Shown here piece after piece: positions 31,984 to 41,148 of a DNA stretch of 46,816 nucleotides. The DNA comes from Bacteroidota bacterium. GTDB taxonomy: Bacteria; Bacteroidota; Rhodothermia; Rhodothermales; JAHQVL01. The stretch lies in contig JBCCIM010000022.1 in NCBI GenBank assembly GCA_039111535.1, positions 1-46,816 of the forward strand, in the 5' to 3' direction. The notes beneath the pieces are model-generated. The model worked only from the letters and a program-made list of their open reading frames with translations, had not been told where the DNA came from and searched no databases. A program made the position numbers and the translations under genes. Positions within the stretch are counted from its first letter, which is position 1. Every line of letters starts with the position of its first letter.

Positions 31984-34383
31984 ATGTCCTACCGCCGCCT
32001 GGTACCGATTGTCTGCCTGCTCGCGCTTCTTGGAGCTGCAGCTTTTTACTGGACGCAGCCGGCGCCTGTCCAATACAATGCAGACATACGCCCCATCTTC
32101 AACAACAAGTGCATCGCCTGCCACGGAGGGGTCAAACAATCGGGTGGATTCAGTGTGCTTTTTGAAGAGGAAGCCTTCCAGCCAGCTGAGAGTGGCGAAC
32201 TTGCGATTGTGCGCGGCAAACCAGACGAAAGCGAACTGATTCGACGGGTGAACCATGCCGATCCCGAGGAGCGGATGCCGGCAGATCATGACGCGCTTTC
32301 AAACGATGAAATCGAAAAACTGCATGACTGGATTGAAGCCGGCGCAAAATGGGAAACGCACTGGGCCTACATCAAACCCGATCGCGATATCGAGCCGCCC
32401 AACATGGGCAACGACTGGGTTAAAAACGGCATCGATGGCTTCACCCTCGAAACCCTGCGGGCCAACGACCTGAAGCCGGCGCCCCAGGTATCTCGGGAAA
32501 AGCTCATCCGCAGGGTAACCCTTGACCTCACAGGGCTTCCCCCAACGCTTGACGCCGTTGCCAGCTTCACAACAGACACCAATCCTGATGCATACGAAAA
32601 AGTTGTGGATGCACTGCTTGCCTCTCCGCGCTTTGGTGAGCGATGGGCAAGTATGTGGCTTGACCTCGCACGCTACGGTGACTCGCAGGGCTACCAGAAA
32701 GACCCACGCCGCATTATCTGGGCCTACCGCGACTGGGTGATTACGGCCCTCAACAACAACATGCCGTTCGATCAATTTACCATCGAGCAACTGGCCGGCG
32801 ACTTGCTCCCCGACCCTACCACCGACCAAATCCTGGCCACGGCCTACCACCGCAACACAATGAGTAATGACGAGGGGGGCACGGACGACGAAGAATTTCG
32901 GGTCACAGCTGTACTCGACCGCGTCAACACTACTTTTGAAGTCTGGCAAGGCATCACCATGAGTTGCGTGCAATGCCACAGCCATCCCTACGACCCTTTC
33001 AAACACAAAGAGTACTACGAGCTATACGCCTTTTTCAACAACACAGCTGATGCTGATAAAGGCCATGAAAAACCATTGCTACGCGCATTTAGCCCGGCAC
33101 ACCGGGATGAACTGGAAAAACTTATTTCCTGGTTCGAAAAAAACTGTGCTATAGATGTAAACGAAGCAGAAAAGGATAATCCAGCAACCTCGCTTGTTGA
33201 ACGCTATGACCGCATCATTGCCATAAGCGAAGATCCTGATGCCCGTTGCGCCAAAGCCATGGAGCTACCAAACTGGCAGGAACGGCTTGCCAGACTAAAA
33301 TCGCTTGCGCCTCCCAAAACGCCCGTAATGCGCGAGCTCCCGCCAGATAGCAGCAGAACATCACAGCTTTTTGACCGGGGTAACTGGCTGGTATTGGCCG
33401 ACACGGTCCAACCGGGCGTGCCGGCTTCGTTGGCTCCCATGCGCCCAGCATACCCGTCGAACCGACTTGGGCTCGCACAGTGGCTTGTTGACGCTGACAA
33501 TCCCTTAACTGCCAGGGTAATAGCAAACCGTTTTTGGGAGCAAATATTCGGGATCGGCATCGTCGAAACCCTTGAAGACTTCGGTTCACAAGGCGCCCAA
33601 CCAAGCCACCCGGAATTACTCGACTGGCTGGCGGTAGAATTTCAATTTGAACTCGACTGGGATATTAAGGCATTGCTCAAAACGATTGTGATGTCGGCGA
33701 CTTACCAGCAAGACAGTGCGGTTTCGCCTGATCTGCTCGAAAAAGATCCAGCAAACAGGTTGCTGGCGCGTGGCCCCCGCTACCGCCTGGGCGCAGAACA
33801 AATCCGAGACCAGGCGCTGGCTGTTGGCGGGCTCCTGAGCGAAAAAATGTATGGTCCAAGCGTCATGCCCCCCCAGCCGGCAGGCACATGGCAAGTCATT
33901 CGTAACGTGATGCGCTGGGAAAACGCCAAAAACGAAGATCGGTACCGCCGAGCGCTCTACACGTACTGGCGGCGATCCAGTCCATACCCTTCCATGATTT
34001 CGTTTGATACGCCAAGCCGTGAATTCTGTGTTTCGCGGCGTATCCGTACCAATACGCCTTTACAAGCGCTGGTCGTGCTCAATGACACGGTTTACGTAGA
34101 AGCAGCTGTTGGCCTTGCCCAGCGCATGCAACAGGAAGCCGGCCCTACGCCTGCTGAGCAATTGCATCACGGCTTGCAACTGGCCCTTGCTTACCCACCG
34201 TCCGAAATGCAGCACAATACCCTCGAGACTTTTTACAACAACACACGCGCCCACTACGACCAGCACCCGGAAGCAATTACCGCGCTTGTGCCGGATACTT
34301 TATCCCAAGAACCTGCAACAGCTGCACTGATCAACGCCGCCAACGTCATCCTCAATCTGGACGAATTCCTTAATAAACCGTGA
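31984..34383 (+). CDS. Cytochrome-type DUF1549/DUF1553 protein (planctomycete PSCyt1-PSCyt2-PSD1 type)
   Basis: A 799-residue exported protein. It has an N-terminal membrane anchor or signal (about 5-22), a c-type haem site CIACH (Cys43, Cys46, His47) in a PSCyt1-like domain with SGGFSVLF and LIRRV, a DUF1549 domain (about 145-350, with RVTLDLTGLPPT, FGERWASMWLDLARY and CVQCHSHPYDP, a second CxxCH that may bind another haem), and a DUF1553 domain (about 490-780, with NPLTARVIANRFWEQIFG and TNTPLQALVVLND). The family is abundant in planctomycetes and also occurs in marine Bacteroidota-like groups; it is thought to work with DUF1501 partners in polysaccharide breakdown. Here the DUF1501 gene follows with overlap, which fits that pairing. 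Confidence 0.9.
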   Translation: MSYRRLVPIVCLLALLGAAAFYWTQPAPVQYNADIRPIFNNKCIACHGGVKQSGGFSVLFEEEAFQPAESGELAIVRGKPDESELIRRVNHADPEERMPADHDALSNDEIEKLHDWIEAGAKWETHWAYIKPDRDIEPPNMGNDWVKNGIDGFTLETLRANDLKPAPQVSREKLIRRVTLDLTGLPPTLDAVASFTTDTNPDAYEKVVDALLASPRFGERWASMWLDLARYGDSQGYQKDPRRIIWAYRDWVITALNNNMPFDQFTIEQLAGDLLPDPTTDQILATAYHRNTMSNDEGGTDDEEFRVTAVLDRVNTTFEVWQGITMSCVQCHSHPYDPFKHKEYYELYAFFNNTADADKGHEKPLLRAFSPAHRDELEKLISWFEKNCAIDVNEAEKDNPATSLVERYDRIIAISEDPDARCAKAMELPNWQERLARLKSLAPPKTPVMRELPPDSSRTSQLFDRGNWLVLADTVQPGVPASLAPMRPAYPSNRLGLAQWLVDADNPLTARVIANRFWEQIFGIGIVETLEDFGSQGAQPSHPELLDWLAVEFQFELDWDIKALLKTIVMSATYQQDSAVSPDLLEKDPANRLLARGPRYRLGAEQIRDQALAVGGLLSEKMYGPSVMPPQPAGTWQVIRNVMRWENAKNEDRYRRALYTYWRRSSPYPSMISFDTPSREFCVSRRIRTNTPLQALVVLNDTVYVEAAVGLAQRMQQEAGPTPAEQLHHGLQLALAYPPSEMQHNTLETFYNNTRAHYDQHPEAITALVPDTLSQEPATAALINAANVILNLDEFLNKP

Positions 34384-35864
34384 TGAACTACTTCGAAGAG
34401 ATTATTGCTCGCCATCAACGGTACCTGACACGCCGGCACTTCCTGCGTGACGCAACACTCGGACTCGGGTCGATTGCACTGGGCTCAATGATGGGATGTC
34501 GCACCGATACACTTGACACTGCTGATACGGCGCGGGACATGAGCCGGCCGCTGATGACGCGGGCTGCACATTTTGCGCCCAAAGCCAAGCAAGTCATTTT
34601 CCTGCACATGGCCGGCGCGCCGTCACAACTGGAGCTTTTTGACTTCAAACCAGCGCTGCATCAATACGATGGGCAGGATTGCCCCGACTCGTTTCTTGAA
34701 GGCAAACGGTTTGCCTTCATCCAGGGCGTCCCCAAACTGCTCGGACCGCAAACGAGCTTCAAACAATATGGAAAATCTGGCGCATGGGTCTCTGAACTAT
34801 TTCCCCATTTCGCCGAAGTAGTCGACGAGGTCGCATTCCTCAAAGCCGTTCATACGGATGAATTTAACCATGCGCCGGCGCAGCTCTTTATGCATACGGG
34901 CAGCCCTCGTCATGGCCGACCAAGTATTGGCTCGTGGGTAACGTACGGTCTTGGCTCAGAAAACCAGAATCTACCCGGTTTTGTCGTGCTGGTCTCAGGA
35001 CAATCAGCACCGAGCGCCGGCAAAAGTGTTTGGGGGAGTGGATTCTTGCCTTCCGTTTACCAGGGTGTGCAATTTCGGTCTCAGGGCGACCCGGTACTCT
35101 ACGTATCGGACCCCAATGGTATCGACCGCAGCGTTCGAGAAGAAGCCATTGCCACCATCAACAAACTCAATCACATCGAGCACGAAACCATAGGCGATCC
35201 GGAGACGCTATCGCGGATTTCACAGTATGAAATGGCATTCCGGATGCAGATGACGGTGCCCGAAGCAATGGACATTGCCTCAGAAAGCGAAGCAACCCAC
35301 GCTGCGTATGGCACGGCGCCAGGCAGCACATCTTTTGCCAACAACTGCCTGCTTGCCCGCCGCCTGGTAGAACGGGGGGTACGGTTTGTTCAGCTATTTC
35401 ATCGCGGGTGGGACTCGCATGGAAGCAACGAATTTGAAGCCCTCGAAGGCGGCTTTCTAAAACGGTGCGAAGAGGTTGATAAACCGATGACCGCGCTACT
35501 GCGCGACCTGCGCGAACGGGGCCTGCTCGAAGAGACCCTCGTTGTCTGGGGAGGAGAATTTGGCCGCACCCCCATGCGCGAAAACAGGGGAGGCAAGGTG
35601 GCGCCGTTTAACGGCAGAGACCACCACAGCGAAGCCTTTACCATGTGGATGGCCGGTGGGGGTGTCAAACCGGGCATTACGTACGGCGAAACCGATGAAC
35701 TCGGCTACTACGGGGTTGATGGCCAGATCCATGTACACGATTTACAAGCAACTATCTTACACCAGATGGGCTTTGACCACGAACAACTCACGTATCCATT
35801 CCAGGGCCGGCCCTTCCGTTTAACTGATGTAAGCGGCAAGGTAGTCAACCAGATTCTGACCTAA
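34383..35864 (+). CDS. DUF1501 family protein, Tat-exported
   Basis: A 493-residue protein that begins with a twin-arginine signal (LTRRHFLRDATLGLG, then GSMMGC). The rest belongs to the DUF1501 family, part of the alkaline phosphatase/sulfatase-like fold: FLHMAGAPSQLELFD, HTGSPRHGRPSIGSW, VQLFHRGWDSH, VVWGGEFGRTP and GRDHHSEAFTMW. The ATG at 34383 overlaps the stop of the DUF1549/DUF1553 gene by one base; a GTG three bases upstream is also possible. The two genes form the standard pair found together in many genomes. Substrate is not established; sulfated or other marine polysaccharides are a common suggestion. Confidence 0.9.
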   Translation: MNYFEEIIARHQRYLTRRHFLRDATLGLGSIALGSMMGCRTDTLDTADTARDMSRPLMTRAAHFAPKAKQVIFLHMAGAPSQLELFDFKPALHQYDGQDCPDSFLEGKRFAFIQGVPKLLGPQTSFKQYGKSGAWVSELFPHFAEVVDEVAFLKAVHTDEFNHAPAQLFMHTGSPRHGRPSIGSWVTYGLGSENQNLPGFVVLVSGQSAPSAGKSVWGSGFLPSVYQGVQFRSQGDPVLYVSDPNGIDRSVREEAIATINKLNHIEHETIGDPETLSRISQYEMAFRMQMTVPEAMDIASESEATHAAYGTAPGSTSFANNCLLARRLVERGVRFVQLFHRGWDSHGSNEFEALEGGFLKRCEEVDKPMTALLRDLRERGLLEETLVVWGGEFGRTPMRENRGGKVAPFNGRDHHSEAFTMWMAGGGVKPGITYGETDELGYYGVDGQIHVHDLQATILHQMGFDHEQLTYPFQGRPFRLTDVSGKVVNQILT

Positions 35865-35880
35865 ACCTGCCGGTCAGCTT

Positions 35881-36065
35881 ATGAGCAACGGAATGCTTTC
35901 CTTATTTGCCGTCCTTTGCATTGTCACACTGGTTTTAGCCAGCCAGTAGTGGTTGCTGAAGACCCGACGTGGCCGTATACTTCTATACCGATTACCTTTA
36001 GCAACACAGCGCCTAACATCCGGGGGCTTGCTTCCGGGTACGCTTATGAAGCGCTGCCGTATTGA
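35881..36065 (+). pseudogene. Possible frameshifted small secreted protein
   Basis: A start at 35881 encodes a textbook signal sequence of 22 residues (MSNGMLSLFAVLCIVTLVLA, then SQ) that ends at a TAG (35947-35949). One frame over, immediately at this point, an open stretch continues (VVAEDPTWPYTSIPITF, then SNTAPNIRGLASGYAYEALPY) to a TGA at 36063-36065. A single-base indel would join the two into a secreted peptide of about 62 residues. This may be a decayed gene, a sequencing error, or chance. The DUF1801 gene starts 12 bp later. Confidence 0.3.
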
Positions 36066-36077
36066 CACATCAAGCGT

Positions 36078-36470
36078 ATGAAATCAGCAACCAAATTTGG
36101 CACTTTCGAAGAACTGATTGCTGCTATACCCGCCGACCTGCAGGCAATCTGCACTTCACTAAAAGAAGTAATTCTGGATCTGCACCCAGAAACCGTAGAA
36201 GTTGTCAGACTAGGGGATAACGCTGCTTCGTATGGGCTCGGTCCGAAAAAAATGAGTGAAGCCTATGCGTATATCATGCCCAGAAACGGGTATGTAAACC
36301 TCGGCTTTTTCTATGGCGCCATCCTGAGTGACCCGGATGGTTTACTGGAGGGAACGGGCAAGAAACTGCGCCATGTAAAAATCCGTAGCCTCGCGCAGGC
36401 ATCAGACGAAGCTACCCAAACGCTCCTTCGCGAAGCAATTGCAGAACGAAGGGCAACGCTGGGCCGATAG
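36078..36470 (+). CDS. DUF1801 domain protein (YdhG-like)
   Basis: A 130-residue soluble protein of the DUF1801 family, with LKEVILDLHPETVEVVRLGDNAASYGL and the typical AYIMPRNGYVNLGFFYGA segment, ending in a helical stretch. The family is small and uncharacterised; some members are annotated as iron-chaperone-like YdhG. It is monocistronic, rightward, and convergent with the ribokinase gene 18 bp away. Confidence 0.8.
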   Translation: MKSATKFGTFEELIAAIPADLQAICTSLKEVILDLHPETVEVVRLGDNAASYGLGPKKMSEAYAYIMPRNGYVNLGFFYGAILSDPDGLLEGTGKKLRHVKIRSLAQASDEATQTLLREAIAERRATLGR

Positions 36471-36488
36471 CCCAGACGCGATCAGGCA

Positions 36489-37406
36489 TTACAACAGATC
36501 GGCCACATCATCCCACACGGGCATGGCATCCTGCGCGCCGCGGCTGCGGACGGCAAGACTGCCGGCAGCACACCCCAACCGGGTTGCTTCAACAAGCGAC
36601 CAACCGCGCGCCAATCCAACACCCAATGCAGCGGTGAATGCATCGCCGGCCGCGGTTGTATCTACTACAGGCGCCTTAGTCGCTGCAACGTGGTCAAACA
36701 CATTGTCAGTGTCGAGTACATACGCCCCTTCACTGCCCATTTTTAACACCACCCGCTGTGCGCCCTGGTTTTTCAGGTAGCGCGCAGCCTGCTCAGCTGT
36801 GGAGCGGTCCTTGATCTGTATTCCGCTTAAAACGGTTGCCTCGTGCTGGTTGGGTGTAAACACATCCACGTGGTACAACAACTCAGGCAGGCCGGCATCT
36901 GGTACCGGGGCGGGATCCAGGATGATGGGCACGCCGGCCGCTTTGCATGCATGTATGGCTGCAACCACCGTTTCAAGGGGAATTTCGAGTTGCATCAACG
37001 CCACGCCAGCGGACGCCAGCAGCGTATCAAATGCCAATGGGGGTGGGAGCCTGACTGCTCCGTTAGCACCAGGCACAACGGTAATTGCGTTTTCACCCAG
37101 AGCATCAACCTGAATCAGCGCCACACCACTTGCGATATCTACACGGCCAACATGGGTTGTATCAATCCCTTCATCTTCCAGGCCGTCTCGCAGCTCATTT
37201 CCAAAATCGTCTGCGCCAATCGCGCCAACCATGTGGACTTGTGCCCCCAATCGGGCAGCTGCAACGGCCTGGTTTGACCCTTTGCCCCCAGGCACAGTAA
37301 CAAAGGTGTGACCCATCACGGTTTCACCGGGGCCAGGCATTCGGCCGGCTTGCACAACCAGATCCATGTTTATGGATCCTATAACCAGGATCTTTGCTTC
37401 ATTCAT
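36489..37406 (-). CDS. rbsK: Ribokinase
   Basis: A 305-residue PfkB-family sugar kinase. The first signature is GSINMDLVVQAGRMPGPGET and GGKGSNQAVAAARLGA (36-51); the second is DTTAAGDAFTAALG near residue 252, where the aspartate of AAGD is the catalytic base. LDPAPV in the middle is also ribokinase-like. It phosphorylates D-ribose at O5 for entry into the pentose phosphate pathway. It lies 57 bp after the CheR-PAS gene in the same direction. No ribose transporter gene is next to it, so it may serve nucleoside-derived ribose. Confidence 0.93.
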   Translation of the reverse strand: MNEAKILVIGSINMDLVVQAGRMPGPGETVMGHTFVTVPGGKGSNQAVAAARLGAQVHMVGAIGADDFGNELRDGLEDEGIDTTHVGRVDIASGVALIQVDALGENAITVVPGANGAVRLPPPLAFDTLLASAGVALMQLEIPLETVVAAIHACKAAGVPIILDPAPVPDAGLPELLYHVDVFTPNQHEATVLSGIQIKDRSTAEQAARYLKNQGAQRVVLKMGSEGAYVLDTDNVFDHVAATKAPVVDTTAAGDAFTAALGVGLARGWSLVEATRLGCAAGSLAVRSRGAQDAMPVWDDVADLL

Positions 37407-37463
37407 GTTGCAGTGCGCCTCCAGGGGAATGATACCCCGAAGAAAACACGCCTCGGGGCAGGC

Positions 37464-39599
37464 TTATTTATCAGCTTCCTGCAAAGTAGTGCTTTGCTGC
37501 CTGAGTTTCTCGTCGATGGCCTCGTTTCTTTTTTCCAGATCAGAAATAAGACGACGCAATGCACCCGTATCTTCTTCTTCCCGGTGCTGGATATCCCTCA
37601 CCACCATCAACATCCCCATTTCGTCATCCGCCTGATCGCGTAAAACATGGATGGAAGACTCGACACGGCTTTCTGTGCCATTCAACTGAAGCAAATAATG
37701 CGTCCCCGTCCAGTGGCCCTTCTCGGCCAGCACCCGGTATGCTTTTTCCCGTTCTGCCTCATTTTTCCATACACTGGTGTATAGATCTTCCAACCGACAA
37801 CCCATCGCCTTTTTATTGAACAGATTGTACCGTTCGATGGCTGCTTTATTGAGATAGGTCACCTGTAGATTTTGATTTGTGATAACAACCGCGTCTTTCA
37901 TTTGGTTTAGCACGTCCGCTTTGAATCGGTCCCATTCGCCGGCGCGATGCTGATCGGTCACATCCACAAAGGTGCAGACCAAACCTTTGTCTTGCTCACC
38001 AAAACTGTACGGCTGTACCCGGATTTTATACCAGCGGTCGTTGGTGCTGTAGGCTTTGCGTTCGATGGCCGTTTGCGACCGGGCAACAGACGCGACCGCT
38101 TTGGGAAAATCCCAATGGAACGGAGAAGCAACGCTAGAAATGGGCCGGCCAATATCTGATCGCGTCAGGTTGAGCAGGCTGCCGGCTCCAGGTGTAAACA
38201 TTTCCACCCCTCCATTTTCGTTAAGGAGCACAAACCCGATGCCACTATGGGCGATAATCCCTTCAAGATGCGCATAGGCATTTTGCAGTTGTGTACTCTG
38301 ATTTTTGAGGTCTTTGTTGGCCCGAAGAATGCCATCTTCCATGTCCTTTAGTGCGGCATGTTCAGCCTGGATCTGGTCTTTTTCGAGAAGGGCCTGGCGC
38401 AAGCCGGTCTGTAGCTTGTGGTTTTGATCGACCAACTCGTCGTGTGCGGTTTCATACTCCTCGATCGTGAGCCGTAGCCGCTCTTTGGTTTCGAACAGTT
38501 CTTCCTCCAGATACCGGGTTAACGGCATAACTTGTGGCGTTGCTACATCTGATGGCGCCGGCATGGCTGGCGAAGCAGCCGGCTTCCGCGTTGCTACGGC
38601 CGTATCGCGTCGGCGATACAATCCGTGCTGCACATCCAGCTCTTCAAAAAGTGTAGATAGTTTTTCGGACCGTACTGTAGGCTCCAACATAAGGTAGCCA
38701 CCGGGACGCAGCCGGCTGTAAAACGCCTGGATCAGTTTGTGTTGGATGTCGCTATTTCTGAACAACAGTGGATTGCGGCAAACCAGCAGATCGAGATCTG
38801 AAAATGTGGTCGCGTCATCGGTTTCGTTGTGCACAAAGCGAACGTGGCTCCGAATTTTCTCGTTGATGCGGTATCCATCCCGTGTTGCTTCAAAAAAGTG
38901 ATCGAGACAAAACGGCGAAAGGTCTGCCGTAACCAGGTGCGGGTAATAGCCACGCCGCGCCTGGTTGAGTGCGTTTTTGTCTTCATCATTCCCAAGAATA
39001 CGAACGGGTACGCGGTGACGATTCCGCTTCATCATCGCCTCCACCAGCATCGCAAGGGAGTAGGCTTCTTCACCGGTACCACATCCCGTCACCAAAATGC
39101 GCATCCCAGCGTCATCACCAAGCCGGCTACCCGGTGCTTTTAGGAGCGCAGGCAATACAGCGCGCTCCAGTTCAAAGTACACATTGGGATCCCTGAAAAA
39201 GTCTGTAACCCGAATCAGCAGGCTGCGACGTAACGCTGGCAGTTCAGCCGGGTTATGCGCCAGTACCGTTTCATAGGTAGCAAGATCGTCCACGCCATTG
39301 AGTCGCATACGCCAGGCCAGGCGACGCAGCAGCAGCGTGGGATCAAGCTGACATATGTCGATCCCTGTTGCATCCTGCAGGGTGTTCAGCAGGCTACGCA
39401 GGCCATTGCCTTCGCGCGCCAGATCTGCATCCAGCTGTTGCTTTTTATCCTGCGGCCAATACGAATCGGTAAAACCAATGAGCTGCGCGACGATCGAAAC
39501 GTCGGATACAGCAAAGGTATTGGGTTTGGAAACCAGCTTAAAGCCGGGCTCCCACTTCGTCGGTGCCTGCGACGAAGAAACTTCAATCGTTGAGTTCAT
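37464..39599 (-). CDS. CheR-type methyltransferase with coiled coil and two PAS domains
   Basis: A 711-residue cytoplasmic signalling protein. Order: CheR N-terminal helices (about 55-135) with VTDFFRD (131-137), the SAM-binding CheR domain (about 140-330; TGCGTGEEAYSLAM at 171-184, CRNPLLF at 274-280 in place of the usual CRNVLIYF), a long coiled coil (about 370-450), a PAS domain (about 450-560), a second PAS domain (about 575-690) and a short coiled-coil tail. The layout equals the middle of CheB-CheR-PAS fusion proteins without the CheB esterase and without a histidine kinase. No chemotaxis genes are nearby. It may methylate receptor glutamates or use the CheR fold only as a partner-binding unit. 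Confidence 0.88.
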   Translation of the reverse strand: MNSTIEVSSSQAPTKWEPGFKLVSKPNTFAVSDVSIVAQLIGFTDSYWPQDKKQQLDADLAREGNGLRSLLNTLQDATGIDICQLDPTLLLRRLAWRMRLNGVDDLATYETVLAHNPAELPALRRSLLIRVTDFFRDPNVYFELERAVLPALLKAPGSRLGDDAGMRILVTGCGTGEEAYSLAMLVEAMMKRNRHRVPVRILGNDEDKNALNQARRGYYPHLVTADLSPFCLDHFFEATRDGYRINEKIRSHVRFVHNETDDATTFSDLDLLVCRNPLLFRNSDIQHKLIQAFYSRLRPGGYLMLEPTVRSEKLSTLFEELDVQHGLYRRRDTAVATRKPAASPAMPAPSDVATPQVMPLTRYLEEELFETKERLRLTIEEYETAHDELVDQNHKLQTGLRQALLEKDQIQAEHAALKDMEDGILRANKDLKNQSTQLQNAYAHLEGIIAHSGIGFVLLNENGGVEMFTPGAGSLLNLTRSDIGRPISSVASPFHWDFPKAVASVARSQTAIERKAYSTNDRWYKIRVQPYSFGEQDKGLVCTFVDVTDQHRAGEWDRFKADVLNQMKDAVVITNQNLQVTYLNKAAIERYNLFNKKAMGCRLEDLYTSVWKNEAEREKAYRVLAEKGHWTGTHYLLQLNGTESRVESSIHVLRDQADDEMGMLMVVRDIQHREEEDTGALRRLISDLEKRNEAIDEKLRQQSTTLQEADK

Positions 39600-39852
39600 C
39601 TAAGAGGTGTATGCTACGGCTAACGGGATTGCCGAGGGGTAGAAGGGTGTCGAAACGAGGTAAATGATTTGTAGCCTGAGTGGCTCTACAAACAGAATCC
39701 GGGGAAGTGCTAGAGGATCTCTGTTTCAGAAATTTGCGCTACTACCGCCGACTATGAAGGAAGGTTCCAATATCTAACAACGCCGACCAGCTCCCTGCAT
39801 ATCTACATGAAAATACTGCACTTACGAACCAGGGACCTGACACAATAGCAGG
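39600..39852. other. Intergenic region between the CheR-PAS and M19 dipeptidase genes
   Basis: Both flanking genes point left, so the part nearest the CheR-PAS start should hold its promoter. A hairpin with arms TTTGT-AGCC (39668-39676) and GGCT-ACAAA (around 39682-39692, with a two-base bulge) is visible. No T-run follows it, and no open frame is convincing. Confidence 0.35.
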
Positions 39853-40923
39853 TTATGCCGGCCAGGTAGCCTCCAGAATGCGTATCCAGTTTTCTGATCC
39901 GATTTTCCTCAGGGCAGCAGCAGCATATCCACGCTCACCGAGCAGCGCCATCAGCCGGGGCAGGCCAGTTACATCGCCGAGTTCATTTGGTACCGTAGCC
40001 CCGTCAAAATCAGACCCTAGTGCAACGTGATCGATGCCCATTCGCTTCACCATGTAATCGATGTGACGCACCAGATCATCAAGCGGGGTATCTGCATTTT
40101 GCTGCCCGTCTGCACGCAAGAATCCGACATGATAATTGACCCCTACAATACCGCCTGATTCCGCGATGGCATCAAGTTGCTTGTCTGTTAAGTTACGCGG
40201 CGAGGGACTTAGTGCATGGACACACGAGTGGGTTGCTACCAGCGGGTGCGTACTATACCGCGCAACATCCCAAAATCCTTTTTCATTCAGATGGGACATG
40301 TCGATCATGATACCCAGCGCATTACAGGCCCGAACAAGGTCGACGCCGGCCACGGTGAGGCCCTCTCCTTGGTCCGGGGAACCAGGAAAAGTAAACGGTA
40401 CACCATTGGCAAAAACATTGGGCCGGCTCCACACCAGGCCAAGCGAACGCAAGCCGGCTTCGTAAAGCACATACAGGGCATCCAACCCCTCATCAATGGC
40501 TTCCGCGCCTTCGATATGAAAAATCATGGCAAGCGCGCCGTTGTCAAGAGCGCTATGCAATGCATCGAGGGTGCGCACAACTGCAACATGACCGTCAGCA
40601 GCAGCTTCGATCTCATACATGATCCGCGCCATAGCCATCGTTTTTGACAACGCATGATGCAGATCCACCGGATGGCGCGCTTTTTCCAGGTATGCCTCGA
40701 GCAAAGCAGGATCGCTGCCTACTGCCGGCTTCGCGCCAACATTTGGGGGCGGCGTAAACATTGCGAAAAAACCACCGATCAACCCACCTTTACGTGCACG
40801 AGGTAGATCGATGTGTCCAATTGTCGATTCCTCAAAGAAAGAGCGCCCCTGCCCCCTGTGCTGCTCGAGAAGATTGAGCAGGGTATCGTTGTGCCCATCG
40901 AAAATTGGAATATTTTCGGCCAT
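39853..40923 (-). CDS. M19 (renal-type) dipeptidase
   Basis: A 356-residue dinuclear zinc dipeptidase. Metal-site landmarks are DGHND (His11, Asp13), FHIEGAEA with the bridging glutamate, ATHSCVHAL (first of the conserved histidines of the C-terminal half) and ALGSDFDG. No signal peptide is seen, so it is probably cytoplasmic, where it would cleave dipeptides, including some with D-residues or beta-lactam-like bonds. The gene is divergent from the SlyD-like gene with a 225-bp structured gap between them. Confidence 0.92.
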   Translation of the reverse strand: MAENIPIFDGHNDTLLNLLEQHRGQGRSFFEESTIGHIDLPRARKGGLIGGFFAMFTPPPNVGAKPAVGSDPALLEAYLEKARHPVDLHHALSKTMAMARIMYEIEAAADGHVAVVRTLDALHSALDNGALAMIFHIEGAEAIDEGLDALYVLYEAGLRSLGLVWSRPNVFANGVPFTFPGSPDQGEGLTVAGVDLVRACNALGIMIDMSHLNEKGFWDVARYSTHPLVATHSCVHALSPSPRNLTDKQLDAIAESGGIVGVNYHVGFLRADGQQNADTPLDDLVRHIDYMVKRMGIDHVALGSDFDGATVPNELGDVTGLPRLMALLGERGYAAAALRKIGSENWIRILEATWPA

Positions 40924-41004
40924 AAGTCCGCATAATTTATAGGATGAGCGGGTAATATAAGACAGGGTGAATTGGAATTCTCAAGATGGGACCTTTCAAG
41001 CCAT

Positions 41005-41110
41005 GGGGCAGTATAGGGCCCCTTACAGCATGATTTGCTGTCTTGAACACGTCAAAAGCTTGTTGCCTGAAGGTGATCAGATAAATGGCCTCTTCAGACA
41101 ACAAGCTTTT
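41005..41110. ncRNA. Cluster of three hairpins in the divergent gap, possible structured RNA or leader
   Basis: Three stem-loops follow one another. They are GGGGC/GCCCC (41005-41009 with 41018-41022), ACAGC/GCTGT (41025-41029 with 41037-41041), and a long one of 18 paired bases with one mismatch: AAAAGCTTGTTG plus CTGAAG (41054-41072) against CTTCAG plus CAACAAGCTTTT (41092-41110). The last ends 38 bp before the SlyD-like start. Neither neighbouring gene ends here, so an ordinary terminator is unlikely; an attenuator in the SlyD-like leader or a small RNA is possible. Confidence 0.4.
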
Positions 41111-41148
41111 CTCCTTTCATTCCTAAGCATATAATTACAGGTAGCGCA

